A stretch of DNA of 64,000 bases from Delphinapterus leucas (lineage: Eukaryota > Chordata > Mammalia > Artiodactyla > Monodontidae). Below, one piece after another: positions 1 to 12,545 of this stretch (position 1 is its first letter; every line of letters begins with the position of its first letter). The DNA lies in NCBI RefSeq assembly GCF_002288925.2, contig NW_022098067.1, positions 5,062,355 through 5,126,354 of the forward strand, in the 5' to 3' direction. The notes under the pieces are model-generated. The model made no database searches and was not told where the DNA came from. It worked only from the letters and a program-made list of their open reading frames with translations. Made by a program: the position numbers and the translations under genes.

Positions 1-822
1 TTGCACAAATCTGTGGCAGAAGGTCCAATTATTTTGATCTCTTGAGTGTCGTGTCTCTACTAACAGAGTAATTCCATTTTTACTATCCATTTTTACTATT
101 TCATTTTACTTCTTTTAAAAACTCTTAATTATTTTCTCCTTGTCCTGAGTCTTCCTTCTGCTAGAGCCTCTCATTATGATTTGGGGGCATCTTATAGAAT
201 TTGGTCAAAGTTGACAAGTAGATTTCTTCTTTTAACCTTCAACATTTTCTATGATTATGCTTAATCAGTTGTTAACTTATAAAAGGGAAAACACAAATAA
301 ATGGGTACTCTTTTGAATCTCCATGCCTCTTTCATCTCATCTCTAAAACATTTTTTTTTAAATAGTAGAGTGTAGTGATGTGTCTTCAGATATGAACAAT
401 TTTTCACTATTTTTTATATTTGCTTCCTCTTCAAATATGTCAAAGAAATTAGAGTAAGATTATTTTTATATTCTTTGCTTCAATACCAAGTTATAAATAC
501 TGTTAACTTATCAAGAAGGTATTGTAAGGAAAAATTATGACCATTATAAAAATTGATGCTCGCATAAATGATAGTTCTATGTTGTTAGCATGTTATTACA
601 ACCTGCTTCAGAAATTCACACAGTTATGCCTCTGAACTCATCATAGCTTAGAACTGTTCCAACTCTGGGATCTCAACTCCAAATATCCTTCCTTAATCCA
701 CAACCTCTTGTTCTTCTGTCATTTCCTATTCTATCATTCCCTCTGATCACTGTGACCTCCAAGTTTACCTATTTTTAGGTTTTCAGTCCATTATTTATTT
801 TTTGACTATGTTTGCCTTCTGT
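1..822. other. AT-rich intergenic DNA, nothing recognised
   Basis: No frame of useful length, repeat family or RNA structure was recognised. The stretch is AT-rich with short poly-T and poly-A runs only. Confidence 0.6.
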
Positions 823-823
823 T

Positions 824-1246
824 TTAGTATGCCACCATAGCAAACTACCACAAACTGGGTGGCTTAAGACAGCAGAAATTTGTCTCACAGTTCTGGAAGC
901 TAGAAATATGAGATCAAGGCATTGGAAAGGCCATGAAGTCCCTCAGAAGACACTAGGGAAGGATCTCTTCCAGATCCCTCTCCTAACTTCTGGTAGTTCC
1001 TTGACTTGTGGCAGCACAACTCCAAACTTCACATGGTATTCTCACTGTGTGCATGTCTATCTCTGCTTCCAAAGTTCTTTTATTAGGATACCCTACTCCA
1101 GTATGACCTCATCTTAATTTAATGAATTCCATTTGCAATGACAGCATTTCCAAATAAGGTTACATTCTGGGGTACTGGAGATTAGGATTTCAACATATAA
1201 ATTTGGGGATGGGGGTGGGGGCGGACACAATCTAATCCATAACACC
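824..1246 (-). mobile_element. MLT1-like solo LTR (ERVL-MaLR)
   Basis: Read on the minus strand, the element opens with the MaLR-type start TGTTATGGATTAGATTGTGT. It ends near the phrase corresponding to 'aaactgggtggcttaaga' on the plus strand (about 850-870). Both edges and the internal order (dinucleotide boundaries, the 'ctcatcttaattta' block near 1110) match my memory of MLT1/MST LTRs. No internal retroviral-like genes flank it, so it is a solo LTR. It is ancient and diverged, and a 101-codon frame over it is incidental. The subfamily is not verified. Confidence 0.75.
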
Positions 1247-1920
1247 TTATCTAGCCCGGATCCCATTGTCTCACTCATTGCTCCTAATAGCCCTCTAGTT
1301 TTACTCTTCTTTATTTCCATCATACTGGACTACCGAAGTAGAAAATTATTGGTCTGGGATTAATGAGCATTACTGGAGAAAATGGCATAATTATAGGAAT
1401 TAGATATTTATTGAAAGTGCATACCTTTTAAACTCAACTGGTCCCTAAAACCTTCAAGGATGTCATTTCACTATCCCTCGCTGTGACTATTGCAAATATT
1501 GTTCACTGTCTTTAAATTTGTCTCTTAACCTTGCTACTTTTATTTTCAATAGACCTTTACTTTCCTAATTAAATGAAATGATAGAAGACATCAATATGAA
1601 AGATCTCAACTTTTCTTCAATGCCCCTCTTTGACATGGTTTTCTTCAAATGTTTTCTCCTTTGCCTCCTGTTTTCATTATGAGTAGTATTAAAATTTTTT
1701 GAAACCTATCATTTTAAAGAACATGAGTAAGTTTACTGTGTTTAATGGAAACATTTAAATTCCCTTAGGCAAGATTAATTCAAGGTGTAAATGAACTAAA
1801 TGAATGCCTATAATGTGCTGACTAAGGGATATAAGCAATATTTCCTCAGGAAGTTAACTCAATCAGTGGCCAAAGCACCATTCTCTTTCCACTTACTTTA
1901 AAGTCTCACCATCAGTACTT

Positions 1921-2092
1921 GTTTTTTCAGTTTTATTGAGATATAATTGGCATATTGTGTAAGTTTAAGGTGTACAACATGTTGATTTGATGCAGTTATA
2001 AAGTGCAAAATTATTACCACCATAGTATTAGCTACCACCTCCATCCCATCACATAGATAACATTTCCTCTTTTGTGATAAGAACATTTAAGA
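1921..2092 (-). mobile_element. L1 3' end fragment (old L1M type)
   Basis: The minus-strand reading ends in CTCAATAAAACTG followed by a short A-run. This is preceded by the 'caccttaaacttacacaa' type block characteristic of the 3' UTR of older mammalian L1s. The L1 resumes after the Tigger insertion, at about 2430-2485 ('tctcttagcaacattcaa'). There is no coding content. Confidence 0.8.
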
Positions 2093-2430
2093 TCTACAAG
2101 TCACCCTTTGTACCCATGGATTCAACCAACCATGGATGAAAAATATTTGAAAAAACAAGTCCAGAAAGTTTCAAAAAGCAAAACTTGAATTTGCTGTGCA
2201 CCAGCAAAAATTAAATAGCATTTGTAATGTATTTACAATTATGTACATAACATTTACATTGTATTATGTAATGTAAGTAATCTAGGGATGATTTAATGTA
2301 TATGGGAGGATGTGCAGAGTGTATATGCAGACAGTACACCATTTTAATAAGGGACTTGAGCATCTGTGGATTTTGTATTCAAGGAGGGTCCTGGAACCAA
2401 TCCCCTGAAGATACCGAGGGATGACTGTAC
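2093..2430 (+). mobile_element. Tigger-type DNA transposon (MITE), copy 1
   Basis: The ends read 'acccatggattcaaccaacc' and 'ataccgagggatgactgta', an imperfect terminal inverted repeat of the kind seen in TcMar-Tigger MITEs. Internal blocks such as 'aaatatttgaaaaa' and 'aatgtaagtaatctag' also match the second copy at 25.5 kb. It sits inside an L1 3' end. It has no transposase frame and is non-autonomous. The subfamily is not assigned. Confidence 0.75.
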
Positions 2431-2455
2431 TCTCTTAGCAACATTCAACTATATG

Positions 2456-2483
2456 ATATAGCATTACCTATGTAATGCTATAT
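2456..2483. repeat. Perfect 12-bp inverted repeat, 4-nt loop
   Basis: ATATAGCATTAC (2456-2467) is followed by the loop CTAT and the exact reverse complement (2472-2483). It lies in diverged L1 3' sequence at the edge of arm A. No following T-run or gene suggests a function. Confidence 0.8.
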
Positions 2484-2773
2484 CCATTATTAGACACAAA
2501 ATTGTCATTTTCTTCCAAAGCTTTCCCCTAGAACTATGCCATATTCTGCTTTTCTGTTTATGACCAAAACAACAACAAAGCCATTCTGTTGGCTCTCCAT
2601 TGTCTATAAAATAAGGACTAAACCTAATCAGCACCTTAACTCTTTCCCCAAGCTACATTTTCAAACCTATATCCAATTAAATGAATAACATTCCACCATA
2701 ATATTATGGCATTAAGCGTACCAGAATAATGGCTATTCTGTACATTGCTGCCTCCTTAGCCATGCTGTTATTG

Positions 2774-2845
2774 TTTTGTTTTGTTTGTTACATTTGTTTT
2801 GTCTGTTATATTTGTTTTGTCTATTATATTTGTCTTGCATTTGTG
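2774..2845 (+). repeat. 18-bp minisatellite, about 3.5 copies
   Basis: The unit TTTGTTTTGTCTGTTATA occurs at 2793-2810 and, with one change, at 2811-2828. A degenerate copy precedes it and a partial one follows. It gives a repetitive 68-codon frame that I do not regard as coding. Confidence 0.8.
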
Positions 2846-4794
2846 TGTTTTCCTATATTATCCATCCTTCTTGGCCCAGCTCAACCCCTATGAAGTCAAC
2901 CCCAATACTCACATTCTCTTTAATAAAAATTATTTGCTTCTTCCTTAGGAAATTTATAACTTTAGTCACATTTAACTGTTGACATTTAACATATGACATC
3001 TTTCAAATAAATAATTTATGTATATTCCTGTGTATTTTGAACTAGACTATAAGAACATTCATGTCTGGGACCATAGCTTGTTCATCTTTGTACACTATAG
3101 TAAGAGCAATTTATTAATATTTTTGAATTAAATTATAACTGTTACACTAATGCAGGATATTCATTCTGATGAATAAGGAAAATTATATCCTAATGTATAC
3201 TTATTCATTTCTTATTCACTTTTTCATACATTGCTTTTCCATCTAAAATGTTTATCAAGGCACTACTATGTGCCTGATACCAGATACCCAATAGATGTGG
3301 AAAACTGCAACTTATTGTATAATTTTATTCTATAAATAAGCCCATTATGATGGCATTTGGGGAACATAATATTGACTTTATATTTTAAATTAAAAAGAAA
3401 GAAGTTTGTTTTTTAAAATAAATCAGAAAATTATTGTGGGTGTCTGCATTAATAACCATAGCTCAGGATCCTGGGTTGTAACATAGTACTATTCATGTCA
3501 GTAGCCAGACAGATTGGAAACAATGTCCTGTGTCAAATCCCAGGAAGGAAATCCCTAAGGGAATAGAAAAGTGATTTAATCGAATGACTAGGTGAATGAG
3601 ACTAACCAAAGGAGGATAAAACCTCAGAAAAAAGTCTTTATAAATTGGGTTTAATTAAAGTGAACATGTCCAGTTCTACTGTACATTCTTTAATGCCTAA
3701 GCTGACAAGGCTCTAGAAAGGGGGCAGATTTTTCTTTTTGATATGTGTACGTTTAAATATCTTGAATCTAGAAACTACTTCCAAAACTCGCCATTAAAAT
3801 TCCCTTAGGCAAGGGAATTTAATCTTTGGAGTTACCAAAGATTGAATAATTAGCCCTTTCTGTCATTAACTATTTTTAGTATTATCACTGTCAACCTTTT
3901 GCAGTGAAAGTATAAAATGTACCAATAGCTAGTCCATTCAAATATTTCACATAGCTACGTTATTGTATCTTTAAGATAGTATCCTTAAAGAGGAAACATT
4001 AATTACCATGCAATGGCACATAAACAAAATTAACCAGGCATCATAGTTTAATTTTAAGAAACAGTCATTTGTTCAACTTTCAGAGCTAAATTTATCCTTA
4101 CAAGTTAAATTTTAGCAGAATAACTTATTTTATTTTATAGCTGTTAACTTGATTGACAAGTAGGACGACCCATCAAGTACGTTTCTGTTCTTGTAATTCC
4201 TTGAAAATAAAACCTTGAAAATATTTCCCAAGAGAAAAGAAAGAAATACATCAAGGGAAAAAAAACGAAACTGCCTTTCTGATTGAGTATTTTTAAGATA
4301 AAATATAGAAATTTTTCTCCATCCACTGTTCGACTGTAAAATGCCTTGGTTTTGGAGTGATTGGCATAAATCAAATATTTCATTAATATTTAACAACCAT
4401 TTATAGTGTTGCATGATTCATTTCATTTCTAGTAGTGTCATTCTGTATTTGTATGCAATTTGAATTGGTGCTATATTTTCTAATTGCAGCAAGGTCTTAT
4501 CTTTCCCATATAAGAATTTAAAAATTTATCTTTTTAATAACATTGAAGTATTCAATATTTTATTATGTTGTTATTATTGGGTCATTTAGCACTAGATGTT
4601 TACACGTGGCTACGCTATATTGGATATCATCTGAGTCATGTGAGTGAACGTGGTTTTCATCACCCACTTTCACAGTAAGACTGACATACAGACAGAACTG
4701 CATATTTGGGGTCTGTGTTCCATGGGGCATCTTACAGTTTCACATCCTTCTGTTATGGTATAAGAAAGACTGGAACTTTACTACCATATTTTTT
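2846..4794. other. Intergenic DNA without a recognised gene
   Basis: AT-rich single-copy-looking sequence. Around 3240-3310 ('ctactatgtgcctgatacc') there is a weak match to a widespread ancient mammalian repeat whose family I cannot name safely. A 9-bp perfect hairpin lies at 3798-3819 (AATTCCCTT, loop AGGC). No frame over 60 codons in this stretch looks like a protein. Confidence 0.5.
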
Positions 4795-5490
4795 AAAGTG
4801 ACATTGAATTAACATACCACAAAATTCACCTTTTTAAAGTGTACAATACAGTGGTTTTTAAGATAATTAGTATATTCAAAGTTGATTAACTTTCACTACT
4901 ATCTAATTCCAGAACATTTTTATCACTTAAAAAGAAAAAACCACTGTACTAATTAACAGTCACTTCCCATTCCCTTCTCTCTCCTAGCCTCTTACAACTA
5001 TAGTATTTCTCTCTCAGTGGATTTGTCTCTTCTGGACATTTCATATAAATGGAATGAATACAGTATGTGGCCTTTTGTGACTGGCTTCCTTCACTTAGCC
5101 TAATGTTTTCAAGGTTCATTCATGTTGTAGAATGTACCAGTACTCCATTCATTTTTATGGCTAATAATATTCCATTTTGTTTATTCATTCTATTTATTGA
5201 CTTCTCACTTTCCTTTTTTTTTTTTTGCCTACTATAAATACTGCTGCTATGTACATTCACGTACAAGCTTTTGTGTGAATACACATTTTCAGTTCTCTTG
5301 GGTACATACCTAGGAATACAATTGCTGGCTCATATGGTAACTCTATGTTTAACTTTTTGAAGAACTGCTAAATGTTTTCCAAAGCAGCTGCACTGTTTTA
5401 ACTTCTGACCAGCAATGTTTGAGGCTTCCAATATTTATACATCTTCACCAACACTTGTTATTATTGTTTATCTTAAATACCATATTTTTA
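4795..5490 (-). mobile_element. Old L1 3'-end fragment
   Basis: Plus-strand blocks such as 'ttcacctttttaaagtgtac' (about 4825) and 'gtacatacctaggaatac' (about 5302) are antisense L1M 3' UTR and terminal ORF2 sequence. Order and spacing fit a truncated, heavily mutated element. No usable frame remains. Confidence 0.75.
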
Positions 5491-8050
5491 AGTAAATATT
5501 TCATTTATGGTTTGCATGACTTTTTTGCATATGGATTTTGAGGAGTTCCTAACTTTATGTAGCATAAATTTCTTTTAGAAAATTCATTTGACTGGTAGGT
5601 ATTTTGTCAATCCTTTTGGAATACAATGTCACTTAAAAACAATGTGATGATGTCATCTGTAAATATTTTTGAAGAAAGGCATATTGTGTATTATTTAAGA
5701 TCAATATCTTGAAGGTTCTATTGAGTTACAGGTGAAATTGATGAGTACATTTCACTACATCACAGATATTGGACTTTTCCCACCTGCTGTGTTAAAATGG
5801 GCAATCAGCTTTATAATTTCAATGTCCTTATCTCTACTCTTCTGAAGTTATAAAAATGTATTGAAGGAAACACATCATTTGCAAACAAACAGACAAAATA
5901 GAAATCTTCAGGCCTCCTTTATGTTTTTCTTAGTCCTACTTACTATTGGCAGTTAGAGGTAAAGTTTCCTAGAATATTCCCGTAAAAATTAAGCTACATG
6001 ATAAATAATGAATACTGTACATGGTCCTTTCAGAAATTTTAGAAATATTTATTGCTAAATATCAGTACAACTGTTAGAAGTATGTATATTAATTGGAAAT
6101 ACAGTTATTCCAAAGGTAAATAGAAGACTCATTGTCAGAAAAGTTAATGAAAGTTGGATGATAGGAACAGATGACTTCTAAGGAATCTCCCAAACTTAAT
6201 ATCTGATAATTCTAAGCCTAAATGTAAATGTTATGGCATGAGTTCCTTGAAAGAAAAGTCTGAGATGAGGTCTTGGGTATAGGTAGTTTATTTGAAAGTG
6301 ATACCAGGGGTCAGGAGTGAGAATGGAGAGTGAGACAAAGAGGAAAGGACAATGTAAATTTACATTTTCAAGGTCACATCCTGTGAGCAATGTGGACTTG
6401 ATGCTGCTGGGATTTCTCATAGGAGACATAAAGACTACCTCTTAAAGTCTCTGTCCAGGAGAAGGCAGGCAAGAATATTTATCCACTTGTTCTGACCTAT
6501 AAGTGTTGAATATTGCCCTAAGGGCATTAGCTCCCTCTCACTAACTCACCCCAGTGGACTCCACAGGATTAGAAAAACTCCAGGGTAAAAAAGTGAAAAC
6601 AACAACAACAAAAACATGAATGTGCTTGAGGCAAAAACTCATCAATACAGAGTGAGTCTAAGAGCTTCTAGAACTGTCCACCACAACTATGGGTGAACTC
6701 ACAGGTGGGCTCAGGAGCTGCAAAGTGGAACAGCCAAAGGATTTGACAGGCATGGACATGTAACATGATTGATTTCACACACAAATGAAAACTTGACACC
6801 CAAATATCACCTAAAACATTAGACTTCAAATATTTTTTCTTATGAACAATAGTAAGAAAAAATTATATCATGATTCTACTGGGCATACAGAGACAAAAAT
6901 TTATGAAACAATATTTACCCTTGCTGTGTACAAAGCAATCTGATATTTTCTATTCTATACTATACTGTGTTATTCTGCTTTGTTCTTTTTAATTAAAAAA
7001 ATGATGTTCATAACTCCCTAAATTAATTTCAAAACCCATGGCTTGGAACACTGGCTGAAAAGATAAACTAATTTACTGAGAAGTTAAAATATAGCATATT
7101 AATATAATTAAAATCACATGACCTGGAGCCATATACAATGAAATTTTTAAAAGTAAAGGTTATAATATCAAGGTCAGTTAAAAGAGAGCAGACAGAATTG
7201 TTTAAAAAATTAGAAAATAGGGTTTCTTGGGTTCATGTTCCATGGTTCTGAATTTCATCTGTCAGTGTTTCAGAATCTATAAATGGGTAAAGAACACCTA
7301 ACTCCCTAAGAGAACAAACAGGGTGGAGACACAGAAGCACTGAATAATGAGGTGCTGTGTCTCCTCTTTTTCCCTCAGCTTCTTTCCCTCTGTCCCAATT
7401 CATGTATGTATAGTCAGGAGACATAGCATACACATTCTGTATATGTACATGCATATATACACAGCCAGGTGTGTATTGCTCTATAGAGCTGACTAGTGTT
7501 ATTACCTCAGGATCCTTTTGCATTTTATGTTTGTTTCAGGTTTATTGTTTTGACAGTTGTCATTTTTAGGTATATTTTCTCCTTTCATAGGAAAAGGGCT
7601 TTTAATCTCCTAATAGCAGAGCTCTATTATCATAATTACCTTTTAAAACAGAGAAAGTTGCCTCCAATTTTTATACTCTGAAGTTTTAACATAATAATTT
7701 AACCACCCACCTTACCATCAAAATCAAAAAAAAAAAGTTTAACTACTTTAATATTTTTTATTTCTTCATTTTATTTGGAGGAAATGAGAGTTTAAGAATC
7801 TGGGAAATTCTACCAAGCCTCTCTAAGCTTTGGTTGACTCTTCTACCATCAGCTATTGTGTTTAAGGATATCACTGCCACAAGAATCCACGGCACTGCTG
7901 TTTTAATTCTAATATTCTAATAAAGGACTATTAGAATATTAACATTCTAATAAAAGGGTACTGTTAAAGTTTAAGGGTAAGTGAACAAGTAAGGGGATGC
8001 TGGTGTATGCAACCCTTCCTGGGAACAACCACCCCAACCCTAGCACTTTT
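5491..8050. other. Intergenic DNA, no gene recognised
   Basis: AT-rich DNA with only short, unconvincing frames (96 codons or fewer). A perfect 13-bp hairpin is present at 7910-7941. No repeat family was recognised in most of it. Confidence 0.5.
7910..7941. repeat. Perfect 13-bp inverted repeat, 6-nt loop
   Basis: TAATATTCTAATA (7910-7922), loop AAGGAC, then the exact reverse complement (7929-7941). A third related word (ATTCTAATAA) follows at about 7944. The stems are pure A/T apart from one C and one G, so it may be a small palindromic MITE remnant or chance. Confidence 0.8.
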
Positions 8051-8179
8051 GTAAACTTCTCTCATGGGAAAGATAACACATGTGCACACACACACACCAC
8101 TAAATCTACAGGTCACCTCTCAGTATTAAGATCTCACAACATCCCAGTTCTAATTGATTATTTTCCAATTGCTGGAGGA

Positions 8180-8245
8180 AAAAATCAAAACCAATCAAAC
8201 AAAAAAACAAAAAAAAAACAAACAAACAAACAAAAAAAAAAACAC
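8180..8245 (+). repeat. A-rich low-complexity tract
   Basis: Runs of A broken by single C residues (AAAC and AACA units). No SINE body precedes it, so I do not call it a SINE tail. Confidence 0.7.
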
Positions 8246-8274
8246 AAAGGTTTGGTAGCAGGGTTGTTATGAAA

Positions 8275-8745
8275 CTCAAGTCCCACTGCTTGCCACTGGA
8301 AAATCAACACACGAGAAAGGCAAATGTTGATAGAGGAAAGTTGCTTTTAATCAGAATGCCAAAATCTGGGGTGATGGTGGATTAAAACCATCTCTGAAGA
8401 TTCTGCTTGGCCATGAAAGTTTTTAAAGGGAAAAAGGGAAGTAATCTCCATTAATCACTGAGATAGGGGGTCATAGTTGTCACCACCCCCCACTGCGTGC
8501 AGGCTTCTGGATTTATAGTCATCTTTATTTAGATGCTGTCTTGTTCACACAGTTTTTTTCATGAGAGTACTGAAGGGGAAACTAGGGAAGAGATCTGGTC
8601 ATTTGTTATTTACTTATTCTTCATTTCTACTTCTTTGATCTACAGAAAAAAACAGGTTAAGCAAGATATTGTGTGATCAGAAGATCTGGAAGGTGTGCTA
8701 AGGCCAAAGATCAGTAGAGCATGGGGGTACCGGATTTAAAATTTA
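8275..8745 (-). mobile_element. Possible LTR fragment, antisense
   Basis: The start ('acacgagaaaggcaaatg', about 8310) and the T-rich layout resemble antisense LTRs of even-toed ungulate and whale endogenous retroviruses, and it directly abuts a clearer LTR at 8750. I could not define both ends. It could be part of the same composite or an unrelated sequence. Confidence 0.35.
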
Positions 8746-8749
8746 GTTA

Positions 8750-9110
8750 TGTCGACTGAAAAAAAATGCGCAATATGGGAGTTGTGAGTTAAGCTTTATT
8801 TGGGGCAAAATGAGGACTACAGCCCAGGAGACAGCATTTCAGATAGTTCTGAGAAACTGCTCCATAGAGGTAGGGGGGAAGGTCAGTATATATGTGATTT
8901 TGGTAAAGGGGGAGTACATGCAATCAAGCACAATTTTTTGCAGAAGGTTGCTGCTAGTCTCGTGGAGGTTACTGCTATTCACGAAGAGCAGACGTCACCA
9001 TGAAAGATTTTAGTGCTTTTCTAGATAAGAGGAGATACAAGAATTGGGCTCATAAAGTCTTCTCCTGAAAATATCTAACTATCTGAAGGCCTATTCTGCC
9101 AGTTTCCCCA
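8750..9110 (-). mobile_element. Endogenous retrovirus-like LTR, antisense, copy 1
   Basis: It begins TGTCGACTG followed by an A-run and 'aagctttatttggggc', whose reverse complement carries an AATAAA polyadenylation signal. The same opening and internal order (drop to 'gaaactgctcc', 'gtcagtatatat') recur at 14,157, so these are two members of one LTR family. No retroviral internal genes are present. The right edge is approximate. Overlapping 67-codon frames are incidental. Confidence 0.65.
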
Positions 9111-9964
9111 GAGCACAGAGTACCTCATTCCTGATCTCTACCCTGAACTCCTTTCAGGGGATGTTGAAGTTGCCATTGCAACAGTTCATAATGTAATCCT
9201 TGTAGAGGTAAATGGCAAGTGCCAATTTGTAGTTGGCAGTTACAATGTAGCTTTGCTTAAACTGACAAGAAAAGGAGTTTCCTGCTGAGTGTGGTTTCCT
9301 GCAAAGAGCTACTTACAGGGGAAAGAAAAACCAAAAAACCACGAAGTCATAGCCTTTCTTTTTGCCATATATTGCTGTATGTCTTCTACAACTGGATTCA
9401 CAGGTGTTTCTAAAAAGCACCTTTAGGGTTAATCCTTTGGTAGTTGGCTTCTCCACATTACAGTGGATCTTGTAGGATAGCAGTCTTAAAACTTATCTCA
9501 TGTGATGTTACATGGGTGTCATATGAAATGAAATTTTGGTGATAAAGTAACTTTGGGAAGTGCCTACTACATGAGGATTTACAAAGCACTTTTAAGATTC
9601 TGAAAAGTCTCAAGGTTAAAAAATTCATTCAATTTTTTAACCCAGTATTTCCCAGTATATTATATCGTAAAACTTTTTCTGGTATTTGAAAGACAGTGAT
9701 TATTTATTTGCACAACTCAGTTTGAAAAGAGGATTCTAACTAGAGTGCCATTTAGTTACTTCCTAGGTGCCCAAACATTCTTTTTTTCTATGATGCTTTC
9801 TTTTCCTTCTAAGTTCCCTTGGAAAACTCTCTCATCTCTTCAGACAACAAACCTTCCTTTTCTGGATAATTTTGTAGTAGGGAATAACAAACCTGGCTCC
9901 ATGTTTGATGTGTTTCTTTTACTTTATCCTTTGTATTCTATTGCTTCTGCTACAAGTTAATCAC
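9111..9964. other. Unassigned DNA between LTRs
   Basis: Some of this may be LTR-derived ('gccatttagttacttcctag'), but I recognised no family and no coding region. Confidence 0.4.
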
Positions 9965-10372
9965 TAAAAGGATGCTGCCTATAGCTTAAAGTATACATAA
10001 TGGCCTATCTCCTGGAACCCTGCCCCCCATGCCTGACTGTTAAACTAAAACCTTTGTTTAGTCCCAGGAAACATCCTGACCCAGCCCACCTGGCTACAGG
10101 AAAGAGGAAATTAACACATCCCCTCCCAGAGTCTGGCTGAAACCAGGAAATGTTTGCAACAAGTTATGACCTTTTTACTTTACTTCCACACCTCTTTGTT
10201 CTGTAAAAGAAACTAGCATTCAGAGCCTGGCAAGATGGTTCTCTGGGACATTAGTCTGCCATCTTCTTGGACTCTCTGCTCTCCGAATGAAGTTGTTACC
10301 CCTTGTCTCCCAATTCACTGGCCTGCTGTGAGGTAAGAAGTATGATCTTGGACTCAGTAACAATTTCTTTAT
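9965..10372 (+). mobile_element. ERV1-type solo LTR
   Basis: The later half is typical of a class I (gammaretrovirus-like) LTR: 'ctgtaaaagaaactagcat', 'gttctctgggacattagtct', then an AATGAA variant of the polyadenylation signal near 10,285 and a C/T-rich R/U5. There is no adjacent gag, pol or env sequence. The left edge is approximate and the family name is not verified. Confidence 0.65.
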
Positions 10373-10546
10373 TCCACCACCAACCTTAATTTCAGTGATG
10401 TTAGCTATAACCACAGAATAATGTCTGTTTGTATATGTAAATTTTAAAATGTCACAGCATTGATTCTTGAGTCTTATCTTTTATTTACTTTGACATATCA
10501 ATGTGTCTATTCAAGTTCCAGAGAGGTGAACTTCCTCTCTTCTTTC

Positions 10547-11330
10547 TGTTACCGAAATATCGGTTTCCCTGTGCATTGATGCCAAACAGAAATACAGAGA
10601 CAGATTTTGGAGGAAGAGAGAGATGGGTTTATTTTTCTGCCAGGCAGAAGGGAAGACACAGCAAGCTAGTGCCTCAAGAACTGTGCCCCTCTCCTTCGGG
10701 AATAGGAGAAGATTTTATATGTGGGGCTCGCAGTCCGGGGTATATGATAAGGATCAAAGTAGTGAAGGTCTTGCATTCTTCTTCCTGCATTATTTCAAGA
10801 CAGTCATATTGGCCTGTGACCTCTTTTCTGAAATGCAAATGCTACAAAGGGTGATTTTCAACAAGGGAGGGCAGGATGTAATTCACATAGTGCTAAAGAG
10901 TAATCAGTTAGCTTTGTGAAGTAAAAATCTAGTTACAGATTAGTAACAGTTTAAAAAAAAAAAAAAACTAGGAGTGATTAACTCTTTCAGGCCAGGTTAT
11001 GTTTCTTCTCTAGCCTGTTCACTGTTCCCTTTATTCTCCTTGTTCTCAGGAGAGGGAAAACTTCACTCCTATTTTTGCTGCAAAAATTCCCCACTGCTAG
11101 TTCATTCCCTCCATATCAACGGAGGAAGGGAAACGGGAGTCATTCTTGTCTGGCTGAGGACAAAACTTCAGCTTTGCTCCACTTGACAGACACCAGCTGT
11201 CCGGCCCAGTGGCCCATCTATCTCCTATTTCATTTCCCACCTCCATCCAGCAGTGTTTGGATAGGTGTTACAGCCGAATAGAGTTGGGTACTGGAAGACT
11301 GAGGAGTTTCACTTAGAAGGAGAAAATACA
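10547..11330 (-). mobile_element. Endogenous retrovirus-like LTR, antisense (about 780 bp)
   Basis: It opens TGTTACCGAAATATCGG. 'gggtttatttttctgccagg' near 10,625 gives AATAAA on the minus strand, and the tail ('gtgttacagccgaatagag', about 11,263) fits LTR layouts I associate with cetartiodactyl ERVs. Frames of up to 117 codons lie across it, but they have no retroviral protein signature. The right edge is approximate. Confidence 0.55.
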
Positions 11331-11404
11331 GAGATACATTTTGGTTATTACCTTACTTCCCTGATAATAAGCTTTATTCATTCATTAAAACATCATCATT
11401 AGTT

Positions 11405-11680
11405 TTATTAGTAGGAGTGCTAGCCATTTGTTGAGTGTCTACTCCATTCCAAGCATTATGTTAGAGCATATGTCAATGTTAATTATTTTAGTTCTCACAG
11501 CAATCCCCAAAAATATGCCTTGCTTTCCTCACTTTATAAATAAAATAAGCTCAGTTAAAGGAAGTGATTTGCCCCAGTCACAGGGTAATATATGGCAAAG
11601 CCAGAAATCAAACCTAGGTGATTTTAGCACAAAGCTTTTTTCCCCCACTATGACCTGCTGCTCTCAATACTGATCATCTT
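11405..11680 (-). mobile_element. MIR SINE, nearly full length, antisense
   Basis: The plus strand shows the antisense MIR order: 'cactttataaataaaataag' (degenerate 'cattttacagatgaggaaac'), 'gatttgccccagtcacaggg', 'gccagaaatcaaaccta', then the tRNA-like head. It is ancient and diverged. An 81-codon frame over it is incidental. Confidence 0.75.
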
Positions 11681-12497
11681 TTAGGAGCAAGGTGCTCCCA
11701 GATTTCAGTGGCTTTCACTCATGGCTTCTACTTTATCAGTTCTGTGCCTGAACCTTTAGTCAGAGAGAAATTACTTTTATTCATGAATCTTAACACTGTA
11801 GCTGTAGATGGAAACTCACCATGTGTTTCCATCATTATCTCTCTAACAGATATTGATAATGACTGTCAAAATAATTGAAAATATACAATCTTGAAAACAA
11901 AGTCCTAATAAAAATGGTATAAATTGAAGTTACATTAGATAGTAAGCATATTTGCTAGCCCCAAAATATACCCTTATGGCTGTAATTAGTGCAGAACCAC
12001 GGTAGGATTTAAGGAATGCTTGAAGAATTTATTGGCAAGCGACAGAATGTGTTACCCAGGTGTAAGATGTCACAATGGCCATAAAGGGCCATAGTTGCAA
12101 ATATAGTTTATTCTGAGAACAGCTGTGTTGCATATTAGGATAGTAATTACGTATGGTTAGTAATTATTTATTGGGTATCTATTGTGTACAGATGGGTGAG
12201 TAGTTAAGAAGGAAGTATCCATTAGCTTTTGTTGCTATGGAATAAACACTGATTAATGTTCATGCCATATCATAAAAATAATTTTAATATTAAAATCTCA
12301 ATGCACTGAAATAGTGATATGTAGCGACAAATGGTAATTACAATAAATATTTGATAGGATTTTATTGTTTAAAAATGAGATGCAATTTAATGAGGGATAT
12401 ACTACACAGTGTATTAAAATGGCTAATAAATGTTTTTTAGAAGGTGAAAAACAATTATACAAAACACTCCTCACTTCTTTTTAAGAGAGGGAAAGAG

Positions 12498-12545
12498 CAT
12501 ATGTGTGTGTGTGAGAGTGTGTGTGTGTGTGTGTGTGTGCGTGTA
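12498..12545 (+). repeat. (GT)n microsatellite
   Basis: Alternating TG with a GAGA interruption near 12,513 and a GC at the distal end. Likely polymorphic in length and potentially Z-DNA forming. Confidence 0.9.

Larger units (their letters stand above)
1690..2485. repeat. Inverted duplication, arm A
   Basis: The reverse complement of this stretch is found again at about 25,450-26,300. The match runs through unique-looking flank (1700-1915), an L1 3' end, a Tigger MITE and the following L1 bases. By eye about 85-88% of bases agree over 150 bp of the flank. Both copies carry the Tigger in the same L1 position, so they are copies of one composite and not two separate insertion histories. The outer edge beyond 2485 is unclear. 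Confidence 0.85.

Noticed and set aside
1757..3817. Shared 17-base word (AAATTCCCTTAGGCAAG) at about 1,756 and 3,797
   Set aside because: The match does not extend to either side, and the second copy is half of a small palindrome. Chance is sufficient.
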